NCBI GenBank assembly: GCA_020721205.1
Contig: DYNF01000027.1
Span: 1 to 42,389, forward strand
Direction: 5' to 3'
Source of the DNA: Prochloron sp. SulCav_FS08_3_32_3330
GTDB taxonomy: Bacteria; Cyanobacteriota; Cyanobacteriia; Cyanobacteriales; DYNF01
DNA length: 42,389 nt
The translations under genes were made by a program, and so were the position numbers. Below are positions 32,359 through 40,587 of the stretch, piece after piece (position 1 is the stretch's first letter; each line of letters starts with the position of its first letter). The notes beneath the pieces are model-generated. The model was not told where the DNA came from and did no database searches. It saw only the letters and a list, made by a program, of their open reading frames with translations.

Positions 32359-32525
32359 TTTGTTATTTGTTATTCGTTCTTTGTTATTCGTTATTCGTTA
32401 TTTGTAACAATACTTTAACCCTGTTTTACGAATACCCATTTTAACTGCTTAACTAATAACCAATAACTAATAACTGCTTAACTAATAACCAATCATCAAT
32501 AACCAACAACAAATAACGAATAATT
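32359..32525. repeat. STRR-filled hoxU-hoxY spacer with 15-bp inverted repeat
   Basis: The 167-bp spacer holds TTATTCG/TTATTTG heptamers on the left and AACTAATAACC-type units on the right. TTATTCGTTATTTGT (32391-32405) is exactly complementary to ACAAATAACGAATAA (32509-32523), whose right end stops two bases before the hoxY ATG. In RNA the two could pair and close the ribosome-binding region of hoxY. Confidence 0.7.
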
Positions 32526-33071
32526 ATGAGTAAAATTAAAGTCGCAACGGTATGGTTAGCAGGATGTTCGGGCTGTCACATGAGTTTTTTAGACTTAGAT
32601 GAATGGCTCTTTGAACTATCAAAATATGTAGATATTGTCTACAGTCCGATCGCTGATCTTAAAGAATTTCCAGACAATGTAGACGCAACTCTCGTTGAAG
32701 GGGCGATCGCTAATGAAGAAAATCTTGAACTTGCTTATAAAATCAGAGAAAGAAGCAAAGTTGTGATTTCTTTTGGAGATTGTGCCATTACCGCCAATGT
32801 TCCAGCAATGCGTAATATGTTAGGAAAATCTGACTCAGTATTAAAACGGGCTTATTTAGAACTGGGAACTATTACTCCTCAGTTACCAAATGAACCCGGA
32901 ATTGTACCACCTTTGCTTGAACAAGTACGTCCTTTACATGAAGTAATAGATGTGGATCTATTTATTCCCGGATGTCCCCCCCCAGCACCTCGCATTAAAG
33001 AAGTTTTAGAGGCTTTAGTCCAAGGAAAAAGTCCGGCTATGGAAGGGAGAGAAATGCTTAAATTTGGCTAA
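32526..33071 (+). CDS. hoxY: Bidirectional [NiFe] hydrogenase, small subunit HoxY
   Basis: This 181-aa subunit carries the proximal [4Fe-4S] cluster next to the Ni-Fe centre of HoxH. VWLAGCSGCHMSFLD (Cys14, Cys17), SFGDCAITANVPAMRN (about 80-95) and PGCPPPAPRI (about 148) give the four cysteines. There is no signal peptide or extended C-terminal cluster domain, as expected for the short soluble HoxY. It lies 167 bp after hoxU. Confidence 0.96.
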   Translation: MSKIKVATVWLAGCSGCHMSFLDLDEWLFELSKYVDIVYSPIADLKEFPDNVDATLVEGAIANEENLELAYKIRERSKVVISFGDCAITANVPAMRNMLGKSDSVLKRAYLELGTITPQLPNEPGIVPPLLEQVRPLHEVIDVDLFIPGCPPPAPRIKEVLEALVQGKSPAMEGREMLKFG

Positions 33072-33079
33072 TAATTCAA

Positions 33080-33235
33080 AATTTTATTTGTCACTGGTCA
33101 TTTGTCACTGGTCATTTGTCACTGGTCATTTGTCACTGGTCACTGGTCATTCGTATAAATATGATTTTAATTGTTTATAAATGACTAATAATTAATAATT
33201 AATGACTAATAATTAATGACTAATGACAAATGACC
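33080..33235. repeat. STRR array in the hoxY-CBS spacer
   Basis: TTTGTCACTGGTCA units repeat about four times between 33090 and 33150, followed by TAATAATTAATGACTAATGAC-like units to 33235. The array, the 60-bp repeat at 33301 and TAATGACT up to the next start codon together fill the 298-bp gap, and I see no gene or clear promoter in it. Confidence 0.75.
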
Positions 33236-33300
33236 AAGAAAAAAGGGTTTCAAGCCTCCTCTTTCAAGGGGATAAAAATAAAAATATTCCTTATTTCAAG

Positions 33301-33360
33301 CTACTGCCAATAGCAGTAGTAACTGGTAACTGGTAACTGGTAACTGGTAACTGAAATGAC
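33301..33360. repeat. 60-bp repeat with TAACTGG heptamer array (copy 2)
   Basis: By eye identical to 54-113, including the number of heptamers. It stands directly before the CBS-CP12 gene. Confidence 0.85.
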
Positions 33361-33369
33361 CAACGACTA

Positions 33370-34008
33370 ATGACTAAAAAAATGATTACAGCAATAGATA
33401 TTATGACCCCGGAGGTTATTACCATTCAAGGGGTAGCAAAAATTACCAAAGCCGTTAAATTAATGGAGGAAAAAAATGTTAATACTCTAATAATTGAACG
33501 TCGTAATCTTCATGATGCTTATGGTATTATCACTCGCACAGATATTATTAATAAAGTGATTGCTTATGGCTTAGATCCCTCTACCATAAGAGTTTATGAA
33601 ATCATGACAAAACCTTGTATTGTAATCAATCCAGATTTAGGATTAGAATATATTGCAAGATTATTTAAAAATACAGGAATTAGTGCCGCTCCTGTGATTA
33701 AAGATAAACTTTTGGGGATTATTTCTGAGGATGATTTATTGCGAAAAAGCAATTTTTTACACCAACCTCAAACCAAAATTTTTGAGGAAAAAATTGCCAA
33801 AGCGATTGAATATGCCAAGGAATTATGTACTCAAGAAAATTTCGATCCTCAAGATTGTTTAAAAGCATGGCAAAAAGTGGAAGCCTTACAAGCTGAAGCC
33901 GCTTTTCAACAAGGTCAAAAATTAGAAAAAACTGCCCTTGAAGAATACATTGAAGAATATCCAGAATTGATGGAATCTTTAATGTTAGATAATTGGTGCA
34001 GTGGCTAA
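33370..34008 (+). CDS. CBS-CP12 fusion protein within the hox cluster
   Basis: This 212-aa protein has two CBS motifs (about 8-60: DIMTPEVITIQ...GIITRTDIINKV; about 77-127: EIMTKPCIVIN...GIISEDDLLRK), a pair that usually binds adenyl nucleotides. A C-terminal CP12-like segment follows: CTQENFDPQDCLKAWQKVEALQAEAAFQ. The CP12 core AW..VE.LQAEAA is at 166-178 and the N-terminal cysteine pair is present (Cys153, Cys163). The C-terminal CP12 pair is not: only Cys210 is found (LDNWCSG). Such fusions are known in cyanobacteria, and I recall one between hoxY and hoxH in Anabaena. A redox/energy sensor for hydrogenase or the Calvin cycle is inference. The start may be this ATG or the one four codons later; neither has a ribosome site. 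Confidence 0.85.
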   Translation: MTKKMITAIDIMTPEVITIQGVAKITKAVKLMEEKNVNTLIIERRNLHDAYGIITRTDIINKVIAYGLDPSTIRVYEIMTKPCIVINPDLGLEYIARLFKNTGISAAPVIKDKLLGIISEDDLLRKSNFLHQPQTKIFEEKIAKAIEYAKELCTQENFDPQDCLKAWQKVEALQAEAAFQQGQKLEKTALEEYIEEYPELMESLMLDNWCSG

Positions 34009-34010
34009 TT

Positions 34011-34044
34011 AAAATTCAAAATTCAAAATTCAAAATTCAAAATT
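34011..34044. repeat. AAAATTC heptamer array before hoxH
   Basis: Nearly five AAAATTC heptamers fill the start of the 129-bp gap between the CBS-CP12 gene and hoxH. It is the reverse complement type of the array at the window end (42336-42389). Confidence 0.85.
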
Positions 34045-34137
34045 AATTTAAGAACAGGAAACTTAATTAATCATTGGTAATAATTAATTCCCAACAAGTA
34101 ATCACTAATTAAACTAACATAAATTACAGAAAAAATT

Positions 34138-35568
34138 ATGTCTAAAACCGTCGTTATTGATCCCGTAACTCGTATTGAAGGACACGCTAAAATCTCGATC
34201 TTTTTAGATGATCAAGGAGAAGTGTCCGACGCAAGATTTCACGTCGTCGAATTTCGTGGTTTTGAGCGTTTTTGTGAGGGTCGTCCCATGTACGAAATGG
34301 CAGGAATTACCTCCCGTATTTGTGGAATTTGTCCCGTTAGTCACCTTTTAGCATCAGCTAAAACCGGAGATAAATTATTAGGAGTAGAAATCCCGATCGC
34401 AGGGGAAAAACTGCGTCGCATGATGAATTTAGCTCAGATTACCCAATCTCATGCCCTCTCATTTTTCCATCTCAGTAGTCCTGATTTTTTATTAGGCTGG
34501 GATAGTGATCCCGCTACTCGTAATGTTTTTGGCTTAATGGCGGCAGATCCGGATTTAGCAAGAATGGGCATTCGGTTACGTCAATTTGGACAAACAATCT
34601 TAGAAATTCTTGGTACAAAGAAAATTCACTCAGCTTGGGCAGTACCCGGTGGAGTAAGAACTCCCTTATCTAATGAGGGTAAACAGTGGATTAAAGACCG
34701 TTTACCAGAATCAAGAGAGGCAATTAATACCGCTTTAAAACTATTTAAAGGATTATTACCAAAATTATCTGATGAAGTTGCGGTATTTGGAAAATTTCCC
34801 TCTTTATTTATGGGTTTAGTCGGTAAAAATGGCGAATGGGAACATTACGGTGGACATCTGCGTTTTGTGGATAGCAACGGTAAAATTATAGCGGATAATC
34901 TGAGCGAGGATGATTATCAAGATTTTATTGGGGAAGCAGTAGAGCCTTGGTCTTATTTGAAATTTCCCTATTATAAGCCTTTAGGTTATCCCGATGGTAT
35001 TTATCGGGTGGGTCCTTTAGCAAGGGTGAATATTTGTAATCAAATGGGAACAGAAGCGGCGGATAAAGAGTTATTTGAGTTTCGCTGTTTATCCGGCGGA
35101 GTTGCTACATCCTCATTTTTCTACCATTACGCTCGTTTAATCGAAATTTTAGCAGCGATCGAGCAAATTGAGCAGTTAGTAGATGATCCCGATGTGCAGT
35201 CTCCTATAACTCGTGCCAAAGCTGAAGTTAATCAATTGGAAGGAATAGGAGTTAGTGAAGCTCCCAGAGGGACATTATTTCATCATTATCAAGTAGATCG
35301 TCAAGGTTTAATTCAAAAAGTGAATTTAATTGTAGCAACGGGGAATAATAATTTAGCAATGAATAAAACTGTTAAACAAATTGCCCAATATTATATTCAT
35401 GGTGAAGAAATACCAGAAGGGTTTTTAAACCGTGTGGAAGCAGGAATCCGTTGTTATGATCCCTGTTTAAGTTGCTCCACCCATGCGGCAGGACAAATGC
35501 CTTTACAAATTCAATTATTTGATTCTCAAGGTACAATAATTGACGAAAAAATTAGGGATTCTATTTAA
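34138..35568 (+). CDS. hoxH: Bidirectional [NiFe] hydrogenase, large subunit HoxH
   Basis: This 476-aa catalytic subunit holds the Ni-Fe centre. The four nickel ligands are present in [10 protein letters not shown] (Cys62, Cys65) and DPCLSCSTH (Cys443, Cys446). The 27 residues after His449 ([10 protein letters not shown]...) are the extension that the protease HoxW would remove once the metal centre is inserted by the Hyp system. hypF and hypC of that system are in this window; hoxW is not. It is last in the row hoxU-hoxY-CBS-CP12-hoxH. A four-hairpin element lies directly behind and may end transcription. Confidence 0.97.
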   Translation: MSKTVVIDPVTRIEGHAKISIFLDDQGEVSDARFHVVEFRGFERFCEGRPMYEMAGITSRICGICPVSHLLASAKTGDKLLGVEIPIAGEKLRRMMNLAQITQSHALSFFHLSSPDFLLGWDSDPATRNVFGLMAADPDLARMGIRLRQFGQTILEILGTKKIHSAWAVPGGVRTPLSNEGKQWIKDRLPESREAINTALKLFKGLLPKLSDEVAVFGKFPSLFMGLVGKNGEWEHYGGHLRFVDSNGKIIADNLSEDDYQDFIGEAVEPWSYLKFPYYKPLGYPDGIYRVGPLARVNICNQMGTEAADKELFEFRCLSGGVATSSFFYHYARLIEILAAIEQIEQLVDDPDVQSPITRAKAEVNQLEGIGVSEAPRGTLFHHYQVDRQGLIQKVNLIVATGNNNLAMNKTVKQIAQYYIHGEEIPEGFLNRVEAGIRCYDPCLSCSTHAAGQMPLQIQLFDSQGTIIDEKIRDSI

Positions 35569-35586
35569 TAGACTTCTTGTAGAAGC

Positions 35587-35745
35587 AGGGTGTTTTCATT
35601 CTTTTTTTTTACGACAGGTTAAAACCTGTCGCTACCCAAACAAAACCCGTCTTTACGGGTTTTATGATTAAATATTAACTAATATTAAAAAATTAAACCT
35701 GCGACGGCAGGTTTTGTTTATGTAGCAACGGGTTTTAACCCGTTG
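35587..35745. repeat. Four-hairpin dispersed element, copy C
   Basis: Begins AGGGTGTTTTCATTC plus a T-run. Hairpins: CGACAGGTTAAAACCTGTCG (35612-35631), AAAACCCGTCTTTACGGGTTTT (35642-35663, perfect), AACCTGC/GCAGGTT (35696-35713), CAACGGGTTTTAACCCGTTG (35726-35745). The core TTATGATTAAATATTAACTAATATT equals copy A. The right terminal inverted repeat is absent. It ends inside a truncated HEPN-like gene on the minus strand and follows hoxH on the plus strand. Confidence 0.85.
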
Positions 35746-35796
35746 CTACCTTCTTTCTTTGGCTTTTTCTAATAATTGTTGTTGTTCCTTAGTCAT
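35746..35796 (-). pseudogene. Truncated HEPN-domain toxin gene
   Basis: The frame MTKEQQQLLEKAKERR ends at a TAG created by the repeat element (copy C). Its ATG overlaps the stop of the MNT gene in ATGA, the usual coupling of MNT-HEPN pairs, and the residues match the start of typical HEPN partners (MT.EQ..LL.KA..S). Everything beyond codon 16 is missing, replaced by the repeat. Confidence 0.7.
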
Positions 35797-36143
35797 AGTT
35801 TAATTCCTTCTTTATGAATATTAATTAATAGGGGACTTTTTTCTGTTTTAAATTGGCTTTCATTGACATAAACACAGCTAATTAATAATTCATATTCTAA
35901 ACATAAATCAGAAATTAAATTAATTACTTGTTGATATTTTGTTTTATCTTTTATTGATGATTTTAGCACAATTAATACATCAATATCTGAATCTGGTTTT
36001 GCTGATCCTCTCGCTTGAGAACCAAATAAGATTAATTGACTTAAATTGTCTTGATAAATCTGATAAATTTCTTGTTTGAATTGATCAAGTATTCCTTGAA
36101 TTTTTTGATTATTGATTAATTTTGGATCTAATAAATAAGTCAT
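35793..36143 (-). CDS. MNT-type nucleotidyltransferase (antitoxin of an MNT-HEPN pair)
   Basis: This 116-aa protein of the minimal nucleotidyltransferase family has the signature LILFGSQARGSAKPDSDIDVLIVL (GSQARG then DSDID) at about 40-63, carrying the catalytic aspartates. In MNT-HEPN toxin-antitoxin modules the MNT protein AMPylates the HEPN ribonuclease to silence it. Here the HEPN gene that overlaps its stop codon is cut to 16 codons by a repeat, so it is an orphan antitoxin. The gene itself looks intact. Confidence 0.85.
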   Translation of the reverse strand: MTYLLDPKLINNQKIQGILDQFKQEIYQIYQDNLSQLILFGSQARGSAKPDSDIDVLIVLKSSIKDKTKYQQVINLISDLCLEYELLISCVYVNESQFKTEKSPLLINIHKEGIKL

Positions 36144-36311
36144 TGTTTAAATCTCCCTACATGAGTTTTAAAACTAATTGTTTTCATAAATTTAACCTCG
36201 AAAATATCTCATTATGATTTTCTTCTTTTGTTTGTGAAACATTCATTAACTAAATTACAGGATTATCTACTATTATTTTTAACATATTTTGATCACTTTT
36301 TGCTTATGTAG

Positions 36312-36405
36312 CAACGGGTTTAAACCCGTTGTCTTTTTAACTAAAAAGTCGGGGATTTCTCTTAAATCTGCCTAGTGACAGATCATGAGAAAATCCCCGA
36401 CTTTT
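36312..36405 (-). terminator. Strong hairpin terminator of the porin gene with CAACGGG palindrome
   Basis: On the minus strand, AAAAGTCGGGGATTTTCTC (36405-36387) pairs with GAGAAATCCCCGACTTTTT (36361-36343), with one bulge. An inner stem ATCTG/CAGAT lies in the loop, and the right arm ends in a T-run. It lies about 30 bp behind the porin stop. The palindrome CAACGGGTTTAAACCCGTTG follows at 36312-36331, as in the repeat at 1450. Confidence 0.75.
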
Positions 36406-36432
36406 CATATTTACATTCCTAAAAATTAGAAA

Positions 36433-38061
36433 TTAGAAAGTGAAAGTTGTTCTTAGAGTACCAATGATTGCATCATCAACAGTGTCACCAACAGTGTCAC
36501 CTTCAGGGTTTGTTAACCAGATTAAACCGGGAGTGATCGAAATATTATCGTTAACTTTATATTTGTAGAAAGCTTCGATATGGTAAGGTACATTTGATCC
36601 AGCGATAGGTAATCCTACATAAGGTTGAGCGCCTCCGAAGATACCTAAAACGTTTCCTTCTTTACCTAAGTCAGGGAAAGCAACACCCATGCCATAAGAC
36701 CAGATTTCTGCACCACCTGTTTTAAGCAGAATAGCATCTGTATAGTTGAAGAAACCACTAATAGATATTTTATCGCTAGGCATCCATGCTAAAGAAGTAC
36801 CGTAGGAATTAGAAACAGTACCAGAAGGAGTTCCGGCTAAGTTAGCTCCAGTTGTACCAACAATTCCATTAGAAAGTCCGGTAGCAGGGTTAATACCAGC
36901 ACCTGCATCAAAGATCGCACTAGCAGAATCATTGTAAGCATTAACGTAGGTTAAGCCAACACCGAAGTTATCGCCTAATTCAAAGTCAACTTGACCTAAC
37001 ATGGCATAGTTACCGTTGAATAAACCATTACCATCAGCAGGATTAGAAGCTTCATCAGCTAAGTAACCTAAACGGATATTGGCTGTATCTCCTAAAGGCA
37101 CGGTAGCACCAACCCCTGCTCCACCACCAACCCGATAGATGGGGTTTTCAGAAGCGAAGGTAGATAATGCACCATTTCCACCGTCATAATCTTCAAAGTA
37201 GGGATTATTTGTTTGATGAACGTAGTCACTGTGAATACCACCAGTAGCCGCAATATAAAGTTCACTTTCCCCTACGGGTAAGTAATAAGCCGCCCAATCA
37301 ATGACGATATCATTACCATTGTTGCCAAGATTAAAGGTTTGAGTGGTTTCAGGGTGAGTTCCGAAAACGGTAGAGAAAGGACTCAAGTTACCTGCCGCTA
37401 AACGAGTAACTAATAAGTCATCTCCAGAGAAGCTAGATTCAAGGGTTAAACGAACACGATCACCGAAGATGGTGTGATTATCATCACCAAGACTAGCAAC
37501 AGTACCTGCACCAAAATTAACATCTCCGCCGAAGACATCAGTTAAAGCGAAGATTGCTTCACCTTTTAGTTTAGTAGTAGTAGAGAATTGATTATCTTCT
37601 AACACATCAACACGAGCTTCTAAGCTATCCACACGAGCGCCTAAAGCTTCTAACTCAGGTTGGAATTGATCCACTAAGCGTTTGAGTTGGTCAAATTCTT
37701 CTTGAGTGACATAATCACCATCTAAAGAACCAATTTTTTCTAAACAAGCGTTTAAACCAGCCGCAAACTCATAACGAGTTAAAGCCCGATCGCCTCGGAA
37801 AGTACGATTAGGATAACCTTCAATACAATCGTATTCTTCCACAAGATTACGAAGTGCTTGGTAAGCCCAATCTGTAGGGGATACATCTCTCAATTCCGTA
37901 ATACTACGAATTTGACCTTGATCAGTAACACCTTCTTGGTTATATTGATTAATTTGATCTAAAATTTCAGTATTAGAAGTTTGAGCAAAAACAGAAGTTA
38001 CATTTGCCCCTACAACTAAAGCTGTGCTTAAAAGTAAAGATTTCCAGAGTAATTTAGACAT
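36433..38061 (-). CDS. SLH-domain outer-membrane porin (OprB/iron-uptake porin type)
   Basis: This 542-aa cyanobacterial porin has a signal peptide (about 1-26, cut in VFA-QTS) and an SLH domain (about 55-110: LRDVSPTDWAYQALRNLVEEYDCIEGYPNRTFRGDRALTRYEFAAGLNACLEKI) that anchors to the peptidoglycan-linked polysaccharide. A coiled-coil (LEALGARVDSLEARVDVLEDN) leads into a long beta-barrel ending in the aromatic residue F (TLRTTFTF). Such porins are abundant channels for ions and small solutes; an iron-uptake label is family usage, not shown here. AGGA precedes the ATG. The long AT-rich upstream region suggests a strong, regulated promoter, though none is certain. Confidence 0.92.
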   Translation of the reverse strand: MSKLLWKSLLLSTALVVGANVTSVFAQTSNTEILDQINQYNQEGVTDQGQIRSITELRDVSPTDWAYQALRNLVEEYDCIEGYPNRTFRGDRALTRYEFAAGLNACLEKIGSLDGDYVTQEEFDQLKRLVDQFQPELEALGARVDSLEARVDVLEDNQFSTTTKLKGEAIFALTDVFGGDVNFGAGTVASLGDDNHTIFGDRVRLTLESSFSGDDLLVTRLAAGNLSPFSTVFGTHPETTQTFNLGNNGNDIVIDWAAYYLPVGESELYIAATGGIHSDYVHQTNNPYFEDYDGGNGALSTFASENPIYRVGGGAGVGATVPLGDTANIRLGYLADEASNPADGNGLFNGNYAMLGQVDFELGDNFGVGLTYVNAYNDSASAIFDAGAGINPATGLSNGIVGTTGANLAGTPSGTVSNSYGTSLAWMPSDKISISGFFNYTDAILLKTGGAEIWSYGMGVAFPDLGKEGNVLGIFGGAQPYVGLPIAGSNVPYHIEAFYKYKVNDNISITPGLIWLTNPEGDTVGDTVDDAIIGTLRTTFTF

Positions 38062-38406
38062 TTTTTTAGTTCCTCACACCTGAATGTGTACTATTTTATA
38101 AAAATTTTATGTACTTTTGTTTGGTGTCTTTTTTTTGTTAAGTGTAATTAAATTTAACACTTTGATTAATTAGTTTGAAGGGCTTTCTTTTTGCTTGTAG
38201 TCTCATTAATTTGAGAAATCAAGATAGATTGCACTTCTAATTACCTTTAATATACATGAGGAATTAAGGTTTAAACTGCAATTATACCACATTTTTAACT
38301 GTCACAGGTTTGTCAAGAGGGGGATAAAACCCTAGTATTACAGGGAAATTTAGCCCTTTCCCCTTGACTAAAATTGAGTTAATTTTAATTTGTGCTTGAA
38401 AGGGCT
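38062..38406. other. Intergenic region between porin and GlcD-type genes
   Basis: No gene is seen in these 345 bp. The minus-strand porin leader holds a near-palindrome (AAGTGTTAAATTTAATTACACTT, 38162-38140), a possible operator or stem-loop. At the far end, AGCCCTTTC (38352-38360) pairs with GAAAGGGCT (38398-38406), directly against the stop codon of the GlcD-type gene; this could be its terminator. Confidence 0.5.
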
Positions 38407-39879
38407 TTAAAATAGTTCCATGTCCTTAAATTGCTCTTTCTTAAAGGTATTAGAAGTTTCGCCACAAGTGCGCGGAGTCGGAAAAATTTTACTAGGATTT
38501 GCTAATTGTTTCGGATTAAAAATCGAACGAATATATTGCATTGTTTCTAAATCCGTTTCCGTAAACATATCGCTCATATAACATTTTTTATCCGAGCCTA
38601 TACCATGTTCCCCAGAAATACTCCCCCCTGCTTTCACGCAAAGTTTAAGAATTTCTCCTCCTAATGCCTCTACTTTTTCTAAATCTCCGGGAATATTATT
38701 ATCAAATAATATTACAGGGTGTAAATTTCCATCTCCTGCATGAAAAACATTGACGATTTTATAGCCATATTCTACACCTAAACGGTTAATTTGTTTTAAC
38801 ACAGGAGCGAGTTGAGTACGGGGTATTACTCCATCTTGTACAAAATAATCAGGACTCATTTTTCCCGCCGCTCCGAAAGTAGCTTTTCTCCCTTTCCAGA
38901 GTTTTAAACGAGTATCGGGATCATTAGCAAATGTGAGGTTTCTCGCCCCATTTTTGTTACAAATTTCCGCTACTTTTTCTTTATTTTTCTCCACTTCAAT
39001 GGGCATTCCATCTAATTCTATTAATAATATGGCTTCTGCATCCCTTGGATAACAACCTATATTCATAACTTCCTCTACAATATTAATTGCTAAATTATCC
39101 ATTATTTCTAATCCGGCGGGAATAATTCCGGCTTGTATAATATCTGTAACAGTGCTTCCAGCGTTTTCAATATTAGTAAAATCCGCTAAAACGACACAAA
39201 TTTTTTCAGGAGTTTTCAGAATTTTTAGGGTTATTTCTGTAGCGAGTCCTAAAGTGCCTTCTGAGCCTACAAATAATCCGGTTAAATCATAACCCGGCAT
39301 TTCAGGAATACCGCCCGTATCTATAATTGAACCATCAGGAAGCACAATTTTTAAACCTAAAACGTGATTTGTGGTGGCACCATATTTCAAACAATGTACA
39401 CCGCCGGAGTTTTCAGCAATATTACCGCCGATCGAGCAGACAGTTTGACTAGAGGGATCCGGGGCATAAAAAAATCCTGAGCCACTAACGGCTTGTGTTA
39501 CCCAGTTATTAATGACTCCGGGCTGTACCACAATTCTTTGATTATCGTAGTCTATACTTAAAATGCGATTCATCCTTGCTGTCACGATTAAGATACAGTT
39601 TTCCACAGGTAAAGCTCCTCCTGATAAACCTGTACCAGCGCCCCTTGCTACCCAAGGAATTTCTTGGCGATCGCATAATTTGATTATTTCTGACACTTCT
39701 TCCGTAGTGCGGGGAAGGACGACAATAGCAGGTTTTTGACGATAAACGGGCAAACCATCGCATTCGTAGGTTAATAATTCCTCTTTACGACGAATTACGC
39801 CATTTTTACCGAGGATTTGCTCCAATTCTTGAATAATCGGTTTCCAGTTACGAGTTTCGGGTTTAATTTGAGTAAACAT
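38407..39879 (-). CDS. glcD: GlcD-type FAD-linked oxidase (glycolate/lactate dehydrogenase subunit)
   Basis: This 490-aa protein of the vanillyl-alcohol-oxidase fold has an FAD-binding domain in the first half (VPWVARGAGTGLSGGALP about 81-98; NSGGVHCLKYG about 155-165; GSEGTLGLATEITL about 208-221) and a C-terminal substrate domain ending GGSISGEHGIGSDKK (about 440-455). In cyanobacteria this family includes the glycolate dehydrogenase used in photorespiration and D-lactate dehydrogenases; which one cannot be told here. No GlcE or GlcF gene is adjacent. No ribosome site is seen. Confidence 0.87.
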   Translation of the reverse strand: MFTQIKPETRNWKPIIQELEQILGKNGVIRRKEELLTYECDGLPVYRQKPAIVVLPRTTEEVSEIIKLCDRQEIPWVARGAGTGLSGGALPVENCILIVTARMNRILSIDYDNQRIVVQPGVINNWVTQAVSGSGFFYAPDPSSQTVCSIGGNIAENSGGVHCLKYGATTNHVLGLKIVLPDGSIIDTGGIPEMPGYDLTGLFVGSEGTLGLATEITLKILKTPEKICVVLADFTNIENAGSTVTDIIQAGIIPAGLEIMDNLAINIVEEVMNIGCYPRDAEAILLIELDGMPIEVEKNKEKVAEICNKNGARNLTFANDPDTRLKLWKGRKATFGAAGKMSPDYFVQDGVIPRTQLAPVLKQINRLGVEYGYKIVNVFHAGDGNLHPVILFDNNIPGDLEKVEALGGEILKLCVKAGGSISGEHGIGSDKKCYMSDMFTETDLETMQYIRSIFNPKQLANPSKIFPTPRTCGETSNTFKKEQFKDMELF

Positions 39880-39945
39880 AAAAGATAGTTTTTGGTTAAA
39901 GTGTTAGTATAAATTTGATAATTATTAATTTTTGAATTTAAAACT

Positions 39946-40563
39946 ATGGTAGCAACTCTTGTAAAATTAACTTTTGAAGAATATCTTAGACAATATCCTC
40001 ATGGGGATGGTAAATTTGAATTGATTAATGGAGATTTTGTTAAAGTGGAACCAATCAGAGCGCATAAAAATATTTCTCGGTTTTTAGTGAAAACTTTTGA
40101 TCGAGAAAGTGAAAGATTAAACTTAGATTATATTATAGATAAGGATATTATTATTAAAACGCTCACCAAAAAAGGACAAGAAAGAGGACGTATTCCTGAT
40201 GTAAGTGTGGTAATATCTTCAATCTGGAATAGTAATGTTACTTCTTATGGTGCGATTACTGATCCATTAGAATTAGGGGTAGAAATAGTATCTAATAATT
40301 GGGATGATGATTATATTGATAAGTTAGATGAATATGAAAGATTAGGGATTAAGGAATATTGGATTATAGATTATTTAGCGATCGCTTCTAGGGAATATTT
40401 AGGTAATCCTAAACTACCTACGGTTTTTGTTTATAATTTAATTAATGGTAAATATCAACAACAATCTTTTCAAGAAAAAGATGTAATTATTTCTCAGATT
40501 TTCCCTGAATTGAAGTTGACTTTAGAACAACTAATTAGTATAGCAGGTTTGGGTAAATTTTAA
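39946..40563 (+). CDS. Uma2 family endonuclease-like protein (divergent member)
   Basis: This 205-aa Uma2/DUF820 protein is unlike the twin copies at 162 and 852. The nuclease-like residues are present: Asp85 (IPDVSVV), Glu113 (GVEIVS) and Lys126 (YIDKLDEYERLGIKEYWIID). It has a long insertion before the C-terminal strand (ASREYLGNPKLPTVFVY). It is divergent from the GlcD-type gene with a 66-bp spacer. A CAACGGG palindrome lies behind it. Function unknown. Confidence 0.88.
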   Translation: MVATLVKLTFEEYLRQYPHGDGKFELINGDFVKVEPIRAHKNISRFLVKTFDRESERLNLDYIIDKDIIIKTLTKKGQERGRIPDVSVVISSIWNSNVTSYGAITDPLELGVEIVSNNWDDDYIDKLDEYERLGIKEYWIIDYLAIASREYLGNPKLPTVFVYNLINGKYQQQSFQEKDVIISQIFPELKLTLEQLISIAGLGKF

Positions 40564-40587
40564 CTAAATAAAGAAGATTAAGTTAAG

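Noticed and set aside
33080-33360. Possible CRISPR array in the hoxY-CBS spacer
   Set aside because: The units are 7 or 14 bp and contiguous, with no unique spacers and no cas genes nearby; this is STRR.
38140-38162. Near-palindrome upstream of the porin as a Fur box
   Set aside because: It lacks the GATAATGATAATCATTATC pattern; left as an unassigned inverted repeat.
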